Source: Lactarius indigo
Lineage: Eukaryota; Basidiomycota; Agaricomycetes; Russulales; Russulaceae
Direction: 5' to 3'
Assembly (NCBI GenBank): GCA_025766275.1
Contig: JAFKAC010000011.1
Span: forward strand, 434,001-498,000
DNA: 64,000 nucleotides
Shown here: positions 32,201 through 40,879 of the stretch, one piece after another
Numbering within the stretch: the stretch's first letter is position 1
How the letters are laid out: each line of letters begins with the position of its first letter
The notes under the pieces: generated by a model
Seen by the model: only the letters and a program-made list of their open reading frames with translations
Database searches by the model: none
What the model was told of the DNA's origin: nothing
Position numbers and translations under genes: made by a program

Positions 32201-33612
32201 CAGTAAAATCCAAATGGGTCTTCAAGCTCAAAGCGGATGGCCGCTACAGAGCTCGCTTGGTGGCTAAGGGATTCACGCAGATCCCTGGCATAGATTTTGA
32301 TGAAACCTTCTCTCCCGTCGCACGATTTGAGTCGCTACGTTTACTTCTGGCGTTGGCCGCGCTGGAGGACTGGCACATCCACCAGATGGATGTCAAGTCT
32401 GCTTTTCTCAATGGCGTGCTTGACGAGGAGATATACATGGAGCAGCCACAAGGTTTCACTGTCACTGGCTCTGAGACGAAGGTGTGTCGCCTGGTTAAGG
32501 CGATCTATGGTCTCAAACAGGCCTCCCGCGCATGGAACTTGCAATTCCATGGAGTGCTCACTGCACTCGGCTTTAAGCGGACGTTTGCTGATGCTGGCAT
32601 ATATGTGATGCCTCAACGGGAGGGGTATGATCCACTCTTCGTTATTGTCTACGTTGACGACATCACTATACTGGGTCCCTCGCTGAGTGGTATCAAGCGT
32701 TTGAAGTCAGACTTGTCTGAACGCTATGAGATGACAGATCTCGGGGAGATAGAGTCTTATCTTGGTATGCGCATTGTGCGCGACCGCTCCCTTAGACGCA
32801 TCGAAATAGATCAGTCTGGCTACATCAAGGATGTCCTTGAACGCTTTGGCATGTCTGATGCCACACCACACAACACACCCTTGCCTGCTGGTGCTGACGA
32901 GCACTTGGTTAAATATACGTCGCAGGCAACTGCCTCAGATATCTCTCACTACCAATCTCTTATTGGGAGTCTGCTTTATGTGCAGATTGGCACTAGGCCA
33001 GATATCTCCTTCGCTGTGTCACGTTTGGCGCAGTACGCAGCGAACCCTTCACCACAACATCTGCGACTTGCGCAGTATGTCCTATCCTACCTAGTGGGAA
33101 CTATGGATATGCGTATTGTCTATGATGGCGCCAATGGCGATGGCCTTCACGGCTACACTGATTCCAGTCTGGCTGATCAGACTGACGACCGCCACTCCAC
33201 CTCTGGTTATGTGTTCCTACTAGCTAACGGTGCAATAAGCTGGTCTTCGCGCAAGCAAAAGACTGTTGCCCAAAACACAACGGAAGCGGAATACATGGCC
33301 ATGACCGACGCGGCTAACCAGGCTGCATGGTATCAGAGCTTCCTCACGGAACTCGGGTACGAGGTCGACGACCCCATCCCACTTCATGGTGACAATAAGG
33401 GTGCCATTGACTTGGCCTTGAACCCTGTCACTGGGAGACGGTCTAAGCACATTGCCATACGGCATCATGTCATTCGGGAGTACATCGAAAAGGGGACCAT
33501 CACCCTCATTAGAACTCCTACTGTGGATATGGTTGCGGACGGCTTCACAAAGTCACTGCCGCGTGTCCTGCTGCAGAAGCACAACGATGACATGGGACTT
33601 ATGTGTACTTAG
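29290..33612 (+). CDS. copia Gag-Pol polyprotein, intact
   Basis: One frame of 1440 codons encodes all retrotransposition functions. A Ser/Pro/Gly N-terminus leads to a Gag (UBN2-like) region at about residues 50-230. A CCHC zinc knuckle (CHYCNKKGHIKPDC, residues 267-280) follows, then the aspartic protease motif MDSGATHHIT (D343). The integrase has its zinc-binding pre-domain WHQRMGHIS near 470 and a DDE core with D near 536 (HSDLAGPM), D599 (HSDRGGEY) and E near 635. A Pro-rich linker runs from about 765 to 870. Reverse transcriptase begins with KWVFKLKADG and has YVDD at 1121-1124. RNase H has YTDSS near 1290 and TEAEYM near 1332. Gag and Pol are in the same frame with no visible frameshift, so the Gag:Pol ratio must be set by another route. 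No stop or frame slip suggests loss of activity. Confidence 0.97.
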   Translation: MSGSSSTPAAGAGAPPSPTGGSAGGSLPPPSGSTPSTRLSQAHSANFGMPSGIHLTQFDGTGWNEWSGTIEAILTLHEAEDVFTLDTPPSGITTDEWDSVQRRSKAYLRLYLKPDVYSLVADNIVYTTFKAKWDKLRDVYAGASGSTTIFNLWIQLTQARLDDSAPMAAQLAKLNELRVALSNAQMGVSDVQYCLILLHALPPSYEVLASTILASGAPSALKHAEIIARIVSEEARRAGPSGSSLNKVAPVKSTGKKGKKDHSSLTCHYCNKKGHIKPDCRRKKKDEADAKEKEKAGNKAANSHILVPTTASIKEVEEPAIDWASQSISVALYAASRVRWMMDSGATHHITPHRSDFKDYTPTKGTVRLGDKSTIDQVGVGSVVFTTSQGISITLSNVLHLPQVKTRFLSTRALAQKGAEIAFDSGSFKISINQKCVAKGYLEDNLYWLDAASVGLNAHTKSSAATLDIWHQRMGHISSAALKAHGPSATTGMDIDSSTTAHTVCRGCEMGKSTRQPFSASPNKRTTRQFEIVHSDLAGPMQTQSLQGSTYTATFIDDHTKFTVVHFLKSKDQFAKSLQMYLAWGETQSGHKLRALHSDRGGEYMSSVTQDILKQKGIEHHLTMPGSPQSNGKAERFNRTIMDKAMSMLHTAGMSKGFWEHAVCAAVHIYNRSPVRGLKWRTPYELWHSGKVPDVSHLRVFGCKGYMHVPADKRRKLDAKAIEVTLIGFEPESKGYKLWDRSTRSVRVSRDVTFDESSFPSLQGVETHPTPSPPVVPSTTVTAVPHPPALPPMRAPSPAHSSSSEEEDVEKLLDPPQVQPRPTTPPPALPAPPTTSKREQATPTSPPPRPSATRIMRHVPPPSPEMPGGFEDRAQRSQLLREMDNAPRRTARVPVPNPRYFNADNAAWRGRCLGYAELLAAAFVGRDPATYAEAMRSAAADEWTKACQYEMDALAKNGTWELVDLPPNRKAVKSKWVFKLKADGRYRARLVAKGFTQIPGIDFDETFSPVARFESLRLLLALAALEDWHIHQMDVKSAFLNGVLDEEIYMEQPQGFTVTGSETKVCRLVKAIYGLKQASRAWNLQFHGVLTALGFKRTFADAGIYVMPQREGYDPLFVIVYVDDITILGPSLSGIKRLKSDLSERYEMTDLGEIESYLGMRIVRDRSLRRIEIDQSGYIKDVLERFGMSDATPHNTPLPAGADEHLVKYTSQATASDISHYQSLIGSLLYVQIGTRPDISFAVSRLAQYAANPSPQHLRLAQYVLSYLVGTMDMRIVYDGANGDGLHGYTDSSLADQTDDRHSTSGYVFLLANGAISWSSRKQKTVAQNTTEAEYMAMTDAANQAAWYQSFLTELGYEVDDPIPLHGDNKGAIDLALNPVTGRRSKHIAIRHHVIREYIEKGTITLIRTPTVDMVADGFTKSLPRVLLQKHNDDMGLMCT

Positions 33613-33620
33613 ATTGAAGA

Positions 33621-33631
33621 TCACGGGGAGA
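33621..33631 (+). promoter_or_regulatory. polypurine tract
   Basis: The purine-rich ACGGGGAGA-like sequence ends directly at the 3' LTR, where plus-strand DNA synthesis is expected to start. Confidence 0.7.
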
Positions 33632-34228
33632 TGTTGATAAGTGACCCCTGCGCACTTAGCGGCTCGTACGGACCGGACTTGCAGCATGGACTGCTTTAGA
33701 TTAGATATAAAGGACATGTAGATTAGATACTGTTTTGATCTGTACAATCTATTACTTATCATTGCGTCACCTCTGGACTATGTGGACTCCTCTGGACTTG
33801 TCATTGTACTACGTCCTTGTTCTTCCTTTAGATATATCTTTATTGTGATGACATTATGATATCATCTTAGTCTGGACCCTTCTTGTTCTATACGCCTTGT
33901 TCTCCATATACACACTCCTTTGTCCTGTTGTAGAACAATGCGCTCCTTGTATTCTGTGACCTATAGTTACTTTCCTTGTACTAGTGTCACGCCTCTGTAC
34001 AGTATAAGTAAACTGCTTGTACGCCCTGGTCCACATCAGTTCTCTCACTGCTGTGTGCCAGGTATGTCTCTTCCTCTATAATACTATTATCAGTTCTCTC
34101 ACTGCTGTGTGCCAGACCCTCTGCTTCACTGCTTGACATTCCCCTCTGCTGCTAACCAGCTTGCCACTAGTATCTCACCACAGACTCTTTGCCTCTGTGA
34201 GTACTGGTTCTGTCTATGCTGTTCATCA
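33632..34228 (+). repeat. copia 3' LTR (597 bp)
   Basis: It has the same length and, by eye, the same sequence as 27916-28512, including the internal 27-base duplication. It is followed by the second TGTTC target copy. Confidence 0.97.
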
Positions 34229-35211
34229 TGTTCAGGATGCAATCGAGAACCTTCGAGCTTCTCTCTTATTTAACAATGCCTTCCCAGATGCAACTGTCGC
34301 TTTTGCCTTCACTCGAGATGCTCTCCTTACTGCCACTGAGAGTCATGGACACGGAGGAGGCATTGTTCGACGCCGACTTCAAGTTGACGACAAATATCTG
34401 ACCAAGCTCATATCCTTGGTAAGTTTTATGATATTATAGATGATGTCACTCAAATTAATGGACAGTCGCGTGCACGAGTTCCACATTTCCGTAGTGAGGT
34501 CAAGGAGCGTTGCAACACCATTAGCGTGGCGCCAATAATTGCGACCGGTTTGGCAGCTGAAATTTCCCGATTGATTCGGAAGCAGCTTTCTTGTTACAAC
34601 TATATTTTCCCGGGGGCACCTGGTGTAAGTGCCATCCTTTTTGATGAGCTCTTCTGATACCTTCCTAGAACATGGGAATCACTGGACTTGTGAGGACCTC
34701 ACACCCATATCGAAACCCGCAAATCATTGCAGTTATCCATGACTTATATTTCACAGGTGGTTCAACTTCATTTGTTGCTCATTTCCACCATCTTTTCCCA
34801 ACGTACCAAGGTGAAGATGGAGTGGTAAGTTGGGAAGTTCCAATGCCCATGGTCGCTCTAGTTGCAACTGCAGTGAGTCAAGTAAAACTTTATTTTTATG
34901 ATGCTAACTCTGTATTAGCTTTATGCCACTCTTTATGAGTGGCGTGGTGGCGAACAGCAGACAGCAGAATTTTCAGCAAATGCCTACATGGATGTGTACC
35001 TCACCAACATGAATACTCTCAAGCATATCCTAAACAACCAAGAACGTGCTTTTCACATCATGATGAGTGATATTTATGCTCAAGCAAGGTGAGTCTGCTA
35101 CCTTCGCTTGGACTGTTGTAGTCCTGACTGTGCTGTGGTAGCACTACGGGGGGTACAGTCGTGACATTGACTCTTCCAATTGCTGATCTCGATCTCGATG
35201 AACTTGAATGA
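34229..35211 (+). pseudogene. DUF6532 gene, 3' part with the DUF6532 domain
   Basis: The frame resumes as QDAIENLRASLLFNNAFP directly after the copia element and continues through introns near 34418-34466, 34624-34671, 34826-34919 (in part) and 35089-35141. Domain text includes EISRLIRKQLSCYNYIFPG, GLVRTSHPYRNPQIIAVI, FTGGSTSFVAHFHHLFP, MPMVALVATALYATLYEWRG, EFSANAYMDVYLTNMNTL. This is the order of conserved blocks in DUF6532, a large Agaricomycete family of unknown function. The acidic end (LDLDELE, stop at 35209-35211) is intact. Apart from the insertion no disabling change was seen. Confidence 0.75.
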
Positions 35212-35628
35212 AAGTGTGCTTCCAGCTTCGACAGACCTGTTAACAATAATACCCTGTAAGTCTATGGTACTCCTTTGAACGACATCACTGACATGAATTT
35301 TAACGATCAGCAGTGATTATCAGAAATTCCCCCAAAAAAAAAAAAAAACATTTGACCTTTTCCCCTCACTCTCCTTTTTGATTTCCATGCTTGTTTGTTT
35401 GTGCCTGTCGTGCCTGGTCGCTCCTTTGATAGTTATAATAAATTTTGATAATGGTTAAGATAATAATGATTGATAATCTGAGAGAATCTGAGAGCACGAT
35501 TATTGGTAACCTATCTGAGAATACCACGAAAATATCGCGAAAATATCGATAATTAGCACTAATTTAGTTGTGGCAACGAAATAGAGATAATTTAGCTAAT
35601 TATACTAATCTTCGCTAATTTAGTCAAA
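35212..35628. other. AT-rich subterminal region of the DNA transposon
   Basis: No gene is present. A run of about 14 A at 35335-35349 and repeated AATTTAG/TAATTAG words characterise the stretch inside the right inverted repeat. Such subterminal repeats are often transposase binding sites; here this is inference. Confidence 0.5.
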
Positions 35629-35663
35629 TTATCCCTCGCTAGCGCGGGAGGTTTTTCCTGATG
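35629..35663 (-). repeat. right terminal inverted repeat
   Basis: Read on the minus strand it begins CATCAGGAAAAACCTCC, as on the left side. It is followed outside by about ten G residues. Confidence 0.75.
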
Positions 35664-36254
35664 GGGGGGGGGGATGTTCTGTGCAGTCACGCACGCATGG
35701 TGATCTCCACTTGTCCTGGTCCCAGCGCTCAGCGCGGTCAACGCCAAGCCCCTTTTCAAGGACGTTCACGCCGCTACCGAACTGCTTAGGGAAGATGTGT
35801 GTGTCAGCGGCACCTGCACAGTGGGCACGTGTACCTCCTTGTCGTCAATGACCATGCTGACCCACCTGTGCTACAGGTGGTGCTCGTGTGCAAGAGCTCG
35901 AGGCATCACAGGTCGAGATAGGAGTTCTTGTTGAGCATGTATGTCAGGTAGCTTGCGTGTCGGATCAGTAGGGTCGCCCTCCTAGAGGATCATGTCCATA
36001 TCTACAGTAGGCTACAACCTGAGACAACTTGGACTTAGAGGTGCTTACTCAAGATACAATCCATAAATCGTATAACTACACGGAAAGGTAACCGGCAATC
36101 CAATGGTATGGCTCCCCACCACTTTCGGGATCTAAGTAGTTGGTTAAAGAAGGAGAAAAGTGACACAACCAAGATGAGTTCAATGTACCGCACCTTAATA
36201 AAAATGACATTCAATCTCCACCGAACAGATGCCACTCGGGGTCTCGTGTGATCT
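35664..36254. other. intergenic right flank of the transposon complex
   Basis: It begins with a run of G and shows only short unsupported frames. Confidence 0.4.
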
Positions 36255-36731
36255 CTAGAGCTTCCTTAATTCATCTATGATCTCTCTGGGAGGGGGTGTT
36301 GCAGTGTCCGGTGAGATATTGTCCGCAAGGGTAAGACACCAATCCGAGTGGTGCCGACGAGGGCCACTATAGTATGTGACGAAGCGGATGGTTGTCCGCC
36401 GCCACAGGTGATAGCAGCGGGTAAACAGGGGTCCCATCGATCTCCTGATATAGTGCTGCAACTCATCCTTATCGTCCGTGTCGTCAAAATGCTGCTTTCC
36501 CCATTCTACCAGCTCCGTGCAAGAAAAATTAAAACCATGAATCATGCGTTGCTGGGCACGTCTCTTGCGCATAACTCGTTGTTGGACGGAGGAATCGGCC
36601 ACAGTAGTGGAGCCCGGGCCAGTAGCAGCCATCCCAAAGACCGCAAATACGAACACGGATAAGACGAGTGCAGGGACGATTGAAGTAGTGGAGCGGGTAG
36701 TTGCCATCCTAAAGACTGCGAACACAACCAC
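36255..36731 (-). CDS. hypothetical protein, uncertain
   Basis: A 158-codon frame has two similar hydrophobic-plus-Thr/Ser segments at its N-terminus (FAVFRMATTRSTT and FAVFGMAATGPGSTT), an internal duplication of about 80 bases. A charged region (KQHFDDTDDKDELQHYIRRS) follows. The first segment could be a signal peptide. No family is recognised and chance openness is possible. Confidence 0.3.
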   Translation of the reverse strand: MVVFAVFRMATTRSTTSIVPALVLSVFVFAVFGMAATGPGSTTVADSSVQQRVMRKRRAQQRMIHGFNFSCTELVEWGKQHFDDTDDKDELQHYIRRSMGPLFTRCYHLWRRTTIRFVTYYSGPRRHHSDWCLTLADNISPDTATPPPREIIDELRKL

Positions 36732-36861
36732 AAATCAGGTGGGCAGGAATTACTGAAGATCTCTGTAAAATGTAAACATGGACAATCTAAGCTCTCATAT
36801 TTCTCCCCCGTCGATACAAACCAGGGCATCGAGACTCTGGAACGAGGAAGGATAATTCTGG

Positions 36862-37116
36862 TCAGAAACGAAGCGCCTCTGTACTTCCACAGACCGACCT
36901 ACACCGTGCAGCCAACCCAGCCATAGCAGACAAATTGGCTGTCATCCTTGTAGCCACGAACAGGCTCAAGTCCTTGCTTAAGTCAGCGACAATGTCTGTC
37001 TCACGGAGCGAGAGAAGAGGGGATAGACTCAGTTGGTCGTCTTGTCGTCGTGCAACAGAGGCTCCTGGAAGGGCGCAGCTTGAACTCTCTCGTCTCTCAT
37101 ATCCAAACCTTGCCAT
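36862..37116 (-). CDS. small hypothetical protein, uncertain
   Basis: The ATG at 37116-37114 opens 84 codons (ARFGYERRESSSCALPG to CGSTEALRF) whose middle (LSPLLSLRETDIVADLSKDL) looks helical and protein-like. It lies head to tail with RAD52, 164 bases below the RAD52 stop. No domain is recognised. Confidence 0.35.
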   Translation of the reverse strand: MARFGYERRESSSCALPGASVARRQDDQLSLSPLLSLRETDIVADLSKDLSLFVATRMTANLSAMAGLAARCRSVCGSTEALRF

Positions 37117-37279
37117 GCTCGGAGAATTTCCTGAACTGAAGCCACCGTCCGAAATCGTAGGGTCTAATATTATGGGACAGGATTTCGATAATATATGTAC
37201 ATACGTACATACTAGCAGTACCAAATTACACGATTATCTCAAAGAGTTCGTTTAGCAGTACCTAGGGCTCAACACAAGC

Positions 37280-38957
37280 TCAACGTCTAACGCGTTTGAC
37301 ATCGGTGCTTTCCTCAAGAGGTAAATCGCTAAGAGGTGCACGTCCTCCATTATTCGTAGTAGGCAATGGTTGCTGTTGTTGTTGCATTAGACCGATCCTC
37401 GTGCCTCGAGAGTGTGACAGATACGGTGACCTGTGTGTTCGTAGTACGAGTGTTCCACGGTTGTCAGTCGTTCGTTCAAGACCCCTTAGGGCTTCAGCAG
37501 GTCGCTTTACTCCTGCAGCCGTAATTGTAGCTAGTGATGTGGCGGAGTCTCTTATTGCTTGGCGGAGAGTCGATACAGGCTTGTCAGACGGCGGTGCGGA
37601 GACGCGAGCATCGCTCGCTAGCGCCTATAATCTCGTTAGTTGGGCTAGCTCTGCACAATACGCTGACTTGGCAAACTTCACCAAGGCTGGAGCAGGGGGA
37701 GACCCACCGCGAGAAATTTCACCGTTCAGGTTCGCGATGCGAATTACGCTTTGCCCGCTATTGGTACCCAAGGCATCAGCAAACTCCATACCCTGCATCG
37801 CAGAGTCTTCTACGGCAAGGAATGCGTCGTTGTCCTCATCGTTGAAGTAGGAATCAAGGTCGGGGTCGGATGGTTGGTGAGCAAGTGGAGCCACTGGATT
37901 TACGTCAACCTGTCCTAGTCGAGGCAAGGTGTCCTCTCTTTTGGAACTTGACCCCTGTTGCGGTAGCCTGCCCACCTGGACAATCCCATTGGGGTTGGGA
38001 GGGCGAGCCTGAGCCGGAGATGTTTTCTCCTGCCCATCGGCTAGTTGTTCACCACGATGTGTTTCCTGGTGAACGATAGCACCCAGAACTGTATTGCGAA
38101 GAGGGCTGGGCTTTGACGGAGCCGATCGTATCTGGGGTGGAAGCGAGGCTGGCTTAACATCTTCCGTTGACGAAACAACCATTGGCGATACAATATCGTG
38201 GGAACCACCAGGAGAGGGCAGGGTCGTGTCTAACCTTTCTCGGCGGTGCAGGTCAGACTGATCAAACTTTGGCTGAATACGACGGCACAAGAACGGTTCG
38301 TGATATGGTGAATATATGCGCGTCCAATGACACCGAGTCCTCAGGCTTCAGAGTTGGGAGTACTCACAAGTTGGGGCTTGATCTTTATAACCTCTTGGGC
38401 AAACGACTTCTCGTAGAGACAAAGACCAAGGAGATTCCCAAAATTACGGAGAGCACGCTTCACCCCGTCGGTTACGGCTTCTTTCTTTGCCTGTAACGAC
38501 AATCATGACGGTCCAGTACCCAGAGATTCGAACGACGCACCTTGTCCAAAGCCGCACCTTTACTCTTCAAATTCTCCCCGTTGCCGTACCCAATGTCCTC
38601 ATGGTAGGTCCCATCTTTGAGTGTGACCTTCACGACAGCAGTGACACCAACGCTGCACCTTCTCGATTCGGGATCCGTGTCGATGAAGTCCGTCTCAATT
38701 CTCGTCACTGTTGAGCACCACCCGTTATATCCAAAAACTTCGTTCGCAAGCCCGATTATCTTCCATCCTTCTATATACGTGAGCTTCGGGCCGCCTCCAG
38801 GAGAGGGCCGTTGGGACACGTATTCCGGACCAAGACGTCTGTTGAGTTTTGCTTGTATGATAGAAGCCTCAGATTTTCCAAGGTCAAAAGCGGGTGGCTT
38901 TGTTTCAGAGAAAGAGTCTTCAAGCGAGTCGCCTGGTGTGCACGGTTCGGAAAACAT
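37280..38957 (-). CDS. RAD52: homologous-recombination mediator RAD52
   Basis: RAD52 anneals single strands and loads Rad51 in nuclear double-strand-break repair. The N-terminal ring domain is clear: IIQAKLNRRLGPEYVSQRPS, then KLTYIEGWKIIGLANEVFGY followed by NGWCSTV, TLKDGTYHEDIGYGNGENLK, and KKEAVTDGVKRALRNFGNLL followed by LCLYEKSF. A disordered Ser/Pro-rich tail ends in LPLEESTDVKRVRR. Introns lie near 38496-38541, 38270-38367 and 37633-37690. The last has donor GTGAAG and a CTAAC branch-like site; it must be removed to reach the conserved tail, otherwise translation stops early at 37625. I start at 38957 (FSEPCTPGDS); an upstream in-frame codon lengthens the ORF but has no support. Confidence 0.92.
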
Positions 38958-39356
38958 GTTGTCGTAGCTCCTGATCAAGGGAGCGTAGAATATATAGATG
39001 GGACGACCAGAGTCAAAGGTTGTAATCAAGAGTCACTTCTCCGCCGTGCTCCAAACACAGACGTGCACTGGACGCGCCCACCCCAGATGGGAATGAAAGA
39101 ATGAGTCGAGTTCGTAATTCATCACGTAATTAGTCATGAAAAGCAGTAACAATACTCAAGATAAATTATTTTACATTTATGTCCGTCCACAAGAACACTT
39201 TAGACATTACTATGATCAAACCTTTCTATGAGGTGATAATCTTCGGATGGACATATAAGCCTCGGTTACAATACTCTTTCTATTATGGACTGTGAGAATT
39301 TGCAAAGTATTAGTCACCATTTTTCCCCATTGAGCCTGGAATTGGCACACCAAAAA
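38958..39356. other. intergenic, RAD52 promoter
   Basis: The region is AT-rich from 39115 to 39350 and no gene is visible. It holds the RAD52 upstream sequence and the 3' side of the next minus-strand gene. Confidence 0.45.
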
Positions 39357-40112
39357 TCACTTCCGCCACGTCGTGCGAGTCATCCCACGGGACTTTTGTC
39401 TGTCCGAATTTGACAGAGTGCTTCCAGGCGGTAGCGCTGTCCCCGTTACCACCCAGGGTGGACGAACTTGGGAATTATGATGGCCACTGGTGCGGTTCCG
39501 ATACTCTCGGTCCCAAGTGGTAGGTTTGTCAAACTCGGATCGGTGGGTGCTGGAGGTCAAAGTCGACGGTGTCGCCTCTCCTTCCTTGGCTACATTGCCT
39601 CCTGGTACTGGCAGCACGCCATGCGTTCCGAAATAGGTGGCACCAGTCGTCTCAATAAAACCGGGAGCCATTGGGGACTGTCGGCGGTAGACTTCGTTCT
39701 GACTTGGGGGTGGTCTCCACGCGGAGCTCTGATGGACGGCTCTGTTCAAGTCCGCAGTCGTGCCTCTCGTCCGGCCGCCGCCGCCTCCCCGACTAGGTGA
39801 ATGGTTGTCCACAGGGCCGTCTATTTCCATATCTTCTACGAAGAAGGAGCCATAAGGTGACGCCGTATGACCGCCCCGTCCCTCGCTCGTGGTAGAACCG
39901 CTCCTGCTACTTTTTGTCGAGGCGCTACCTTGAGAAGAGCTCGAAGAATCATGTATGTAAAACTTGGGCCGGCCATGCGACCATAGTCTGCGCTCGGGAA
40001 TATTGACAGGGCGTGCACGAGCTCCACGAGGAAATCGCCCTTCACCGATTGTGCCAGGTGTGCTGTTATAGAGAGTACGAGAAGATATAGAAAAACGAGA
40101 TTGGGAAGACAT
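39357..40112 (-). CDS. hypothetical disordered protein
   Basis: The frame from the ATG at 40112 (SSQSRFSISSRTLYNS) encodes about 251 residues dominated by Ser, Gly, Arg, Pro and Thr, with a Gly-rich RGGGGGRTRG patch and no hydrophobic segment or known domain. The frame remains open upstream to an ATG at 40346, which would add 78 residues of different composition. The shorter start is preferred because the upstream part reads like 5' leader. No intron is needed. Function is unknown. Confidence 0.55.
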   Translation of the reverse strand: MSSQSRFSISSRTLYNSTPGTIGEGRFPRGARARPVNIPERRLWSHGRPKFYIHDSSSSSQGSASTKSSRSGSTTSEGRGGHTASPYGSFFVEDMEIDGPVDNHSPSRGGGGGRTRGTTADLNRAVHQSSAWRPPPSQNEVYRRQSPMAPGFIETTGATYFGTHGVLPVPGGNVAKEGEATPSTLTSSTHRSEFDKPTTWDREYRNRTSGHHNSQVRPPWVVTGTALPPGSTLSNSDRQKSRGMTRTTWRK

Positions 40113-40346
40113 GAAATGAGGCTCTTGGTCCGGGAAAGGACTGGTGAAGAAAACGGTCACTGTAGACAGGCCTTTATATGATAATTCTGCGTTATCGGGC
40201 CTAGAAAGGAAAGATGAATGGATGAAAATCTGCTGCGGGACCATACATTGGCAGCGGTGCCACAGTAGCTTAGTGCCACACCCAGCAAGGCGGCCCGATG
40301 TCTTTACGGCATTGAGCAAAAAACCGTTGAGAGGCGTACCGTGCAA

Positions 40347-40879
40347 AGGATCCCATATATGGTGATGGATTGCAAGTCGCCGAACGGTGCGCAGTGCTTC
40401 GGTGACTCAGGAGAAAATCCAATTGTCTTGGTGGGGATTGATCGCATCAGGATTTATAATCACTGAATTATAAGCTTTGTCTGCAAGATGATACCTAGAT
40501 ATGCTGTGCTAGATGCTGTGTCGATTCCCACCAGGGTAGTGACGGCGGTGGAACTGACCCGCGAGTTGATACTCTGATAGCATAGCTCTAGGGTCGCTTG
40601 GGCTGCCCAAGGGTTAACATACATTAACACGATAACGAGCAAAGACTCCAACCGGTAGTCGTTGCCCAGTGGATTGAACTCAGTACGGTCACTGTAGTAC
40701 CCACTCATCGCGAAAAACGCTCAAACAAAGTCGATGCCAAGTCGTGGGAGAAGCTTACCGCATTGGCCTTTTACCTCACATATTGCGCCATAACACAGGA
40801 GAATCAATCGACATACTCCCACCAAGGGATCCCATAATGACGCCGAACAAGAAACAATGCCTCGACAGGCTACTGGTAC
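40347..40879. other. intergenic
   Basis: An 82-codon minus-strand frame (40460-40708) exists but has no recognisable feature and is not called. Otherwise nothing is seen. Confidence 0.4.

Larger units (their letters stand above)
27916..34228 (+). mobile_element. complete Ty1/copia LTR retrotransposon
   Basis: The element spans 6313 bases with two 597-base LTRs, a tRNA-related primer site, an uninterrupted 1440-codon polyprotein, a purine-rich tract and a 5-base target duplication (TGTTC at 27911-27915 and 34229-34233). By eye the two LTRs are identical throughout, as expected for a very recent insertion. The order protease, integrase, reverse transcriptase, RNase H places it in Ty1/copia (Pseudoviridae-like). 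It lies inside an exon of the DUF6532 gene. Confidence 0.97.
22455..35663. mobile_element. DNA transposon with 35-bp TIRs carrying transposase and DUF6532 gene; host of nested insertions
   Basis: The sequence starting CATCAGGAAAAACCTCC at 22455 returns in inverted form ending at 35663. The first 17 bases match perfectly and about 29 of 35 match in total, including the inner GGATAA. Between these ends lie a Plavaka-type transposase on the minus strand and a DUF6532 gene on the plus strand, sharing a 221-bp divergent promoter region. The span is 13.2 kb. Subtracting the copia element and the solo LTR with their target duplications leaves about 6.1 kb for the original element. The subterminal regions are AT-rich. 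A target-site duplication is not clear; the right flank is a run of G. The assignment of the DUF6532 gene as cargo is inference from its position inside the repeats. Confidence 0.72.

Noticed and set aside
38515..38545. tRNA-like GATTCGAA near the RAD52 intron
   Set aside because: It lies at a RAD52 exon-intron border and no cloverleaf can be drawn around it. Other GTTCGA words (10531, 26871) are also inside coding regions. No tRNA gene is supported in the window.
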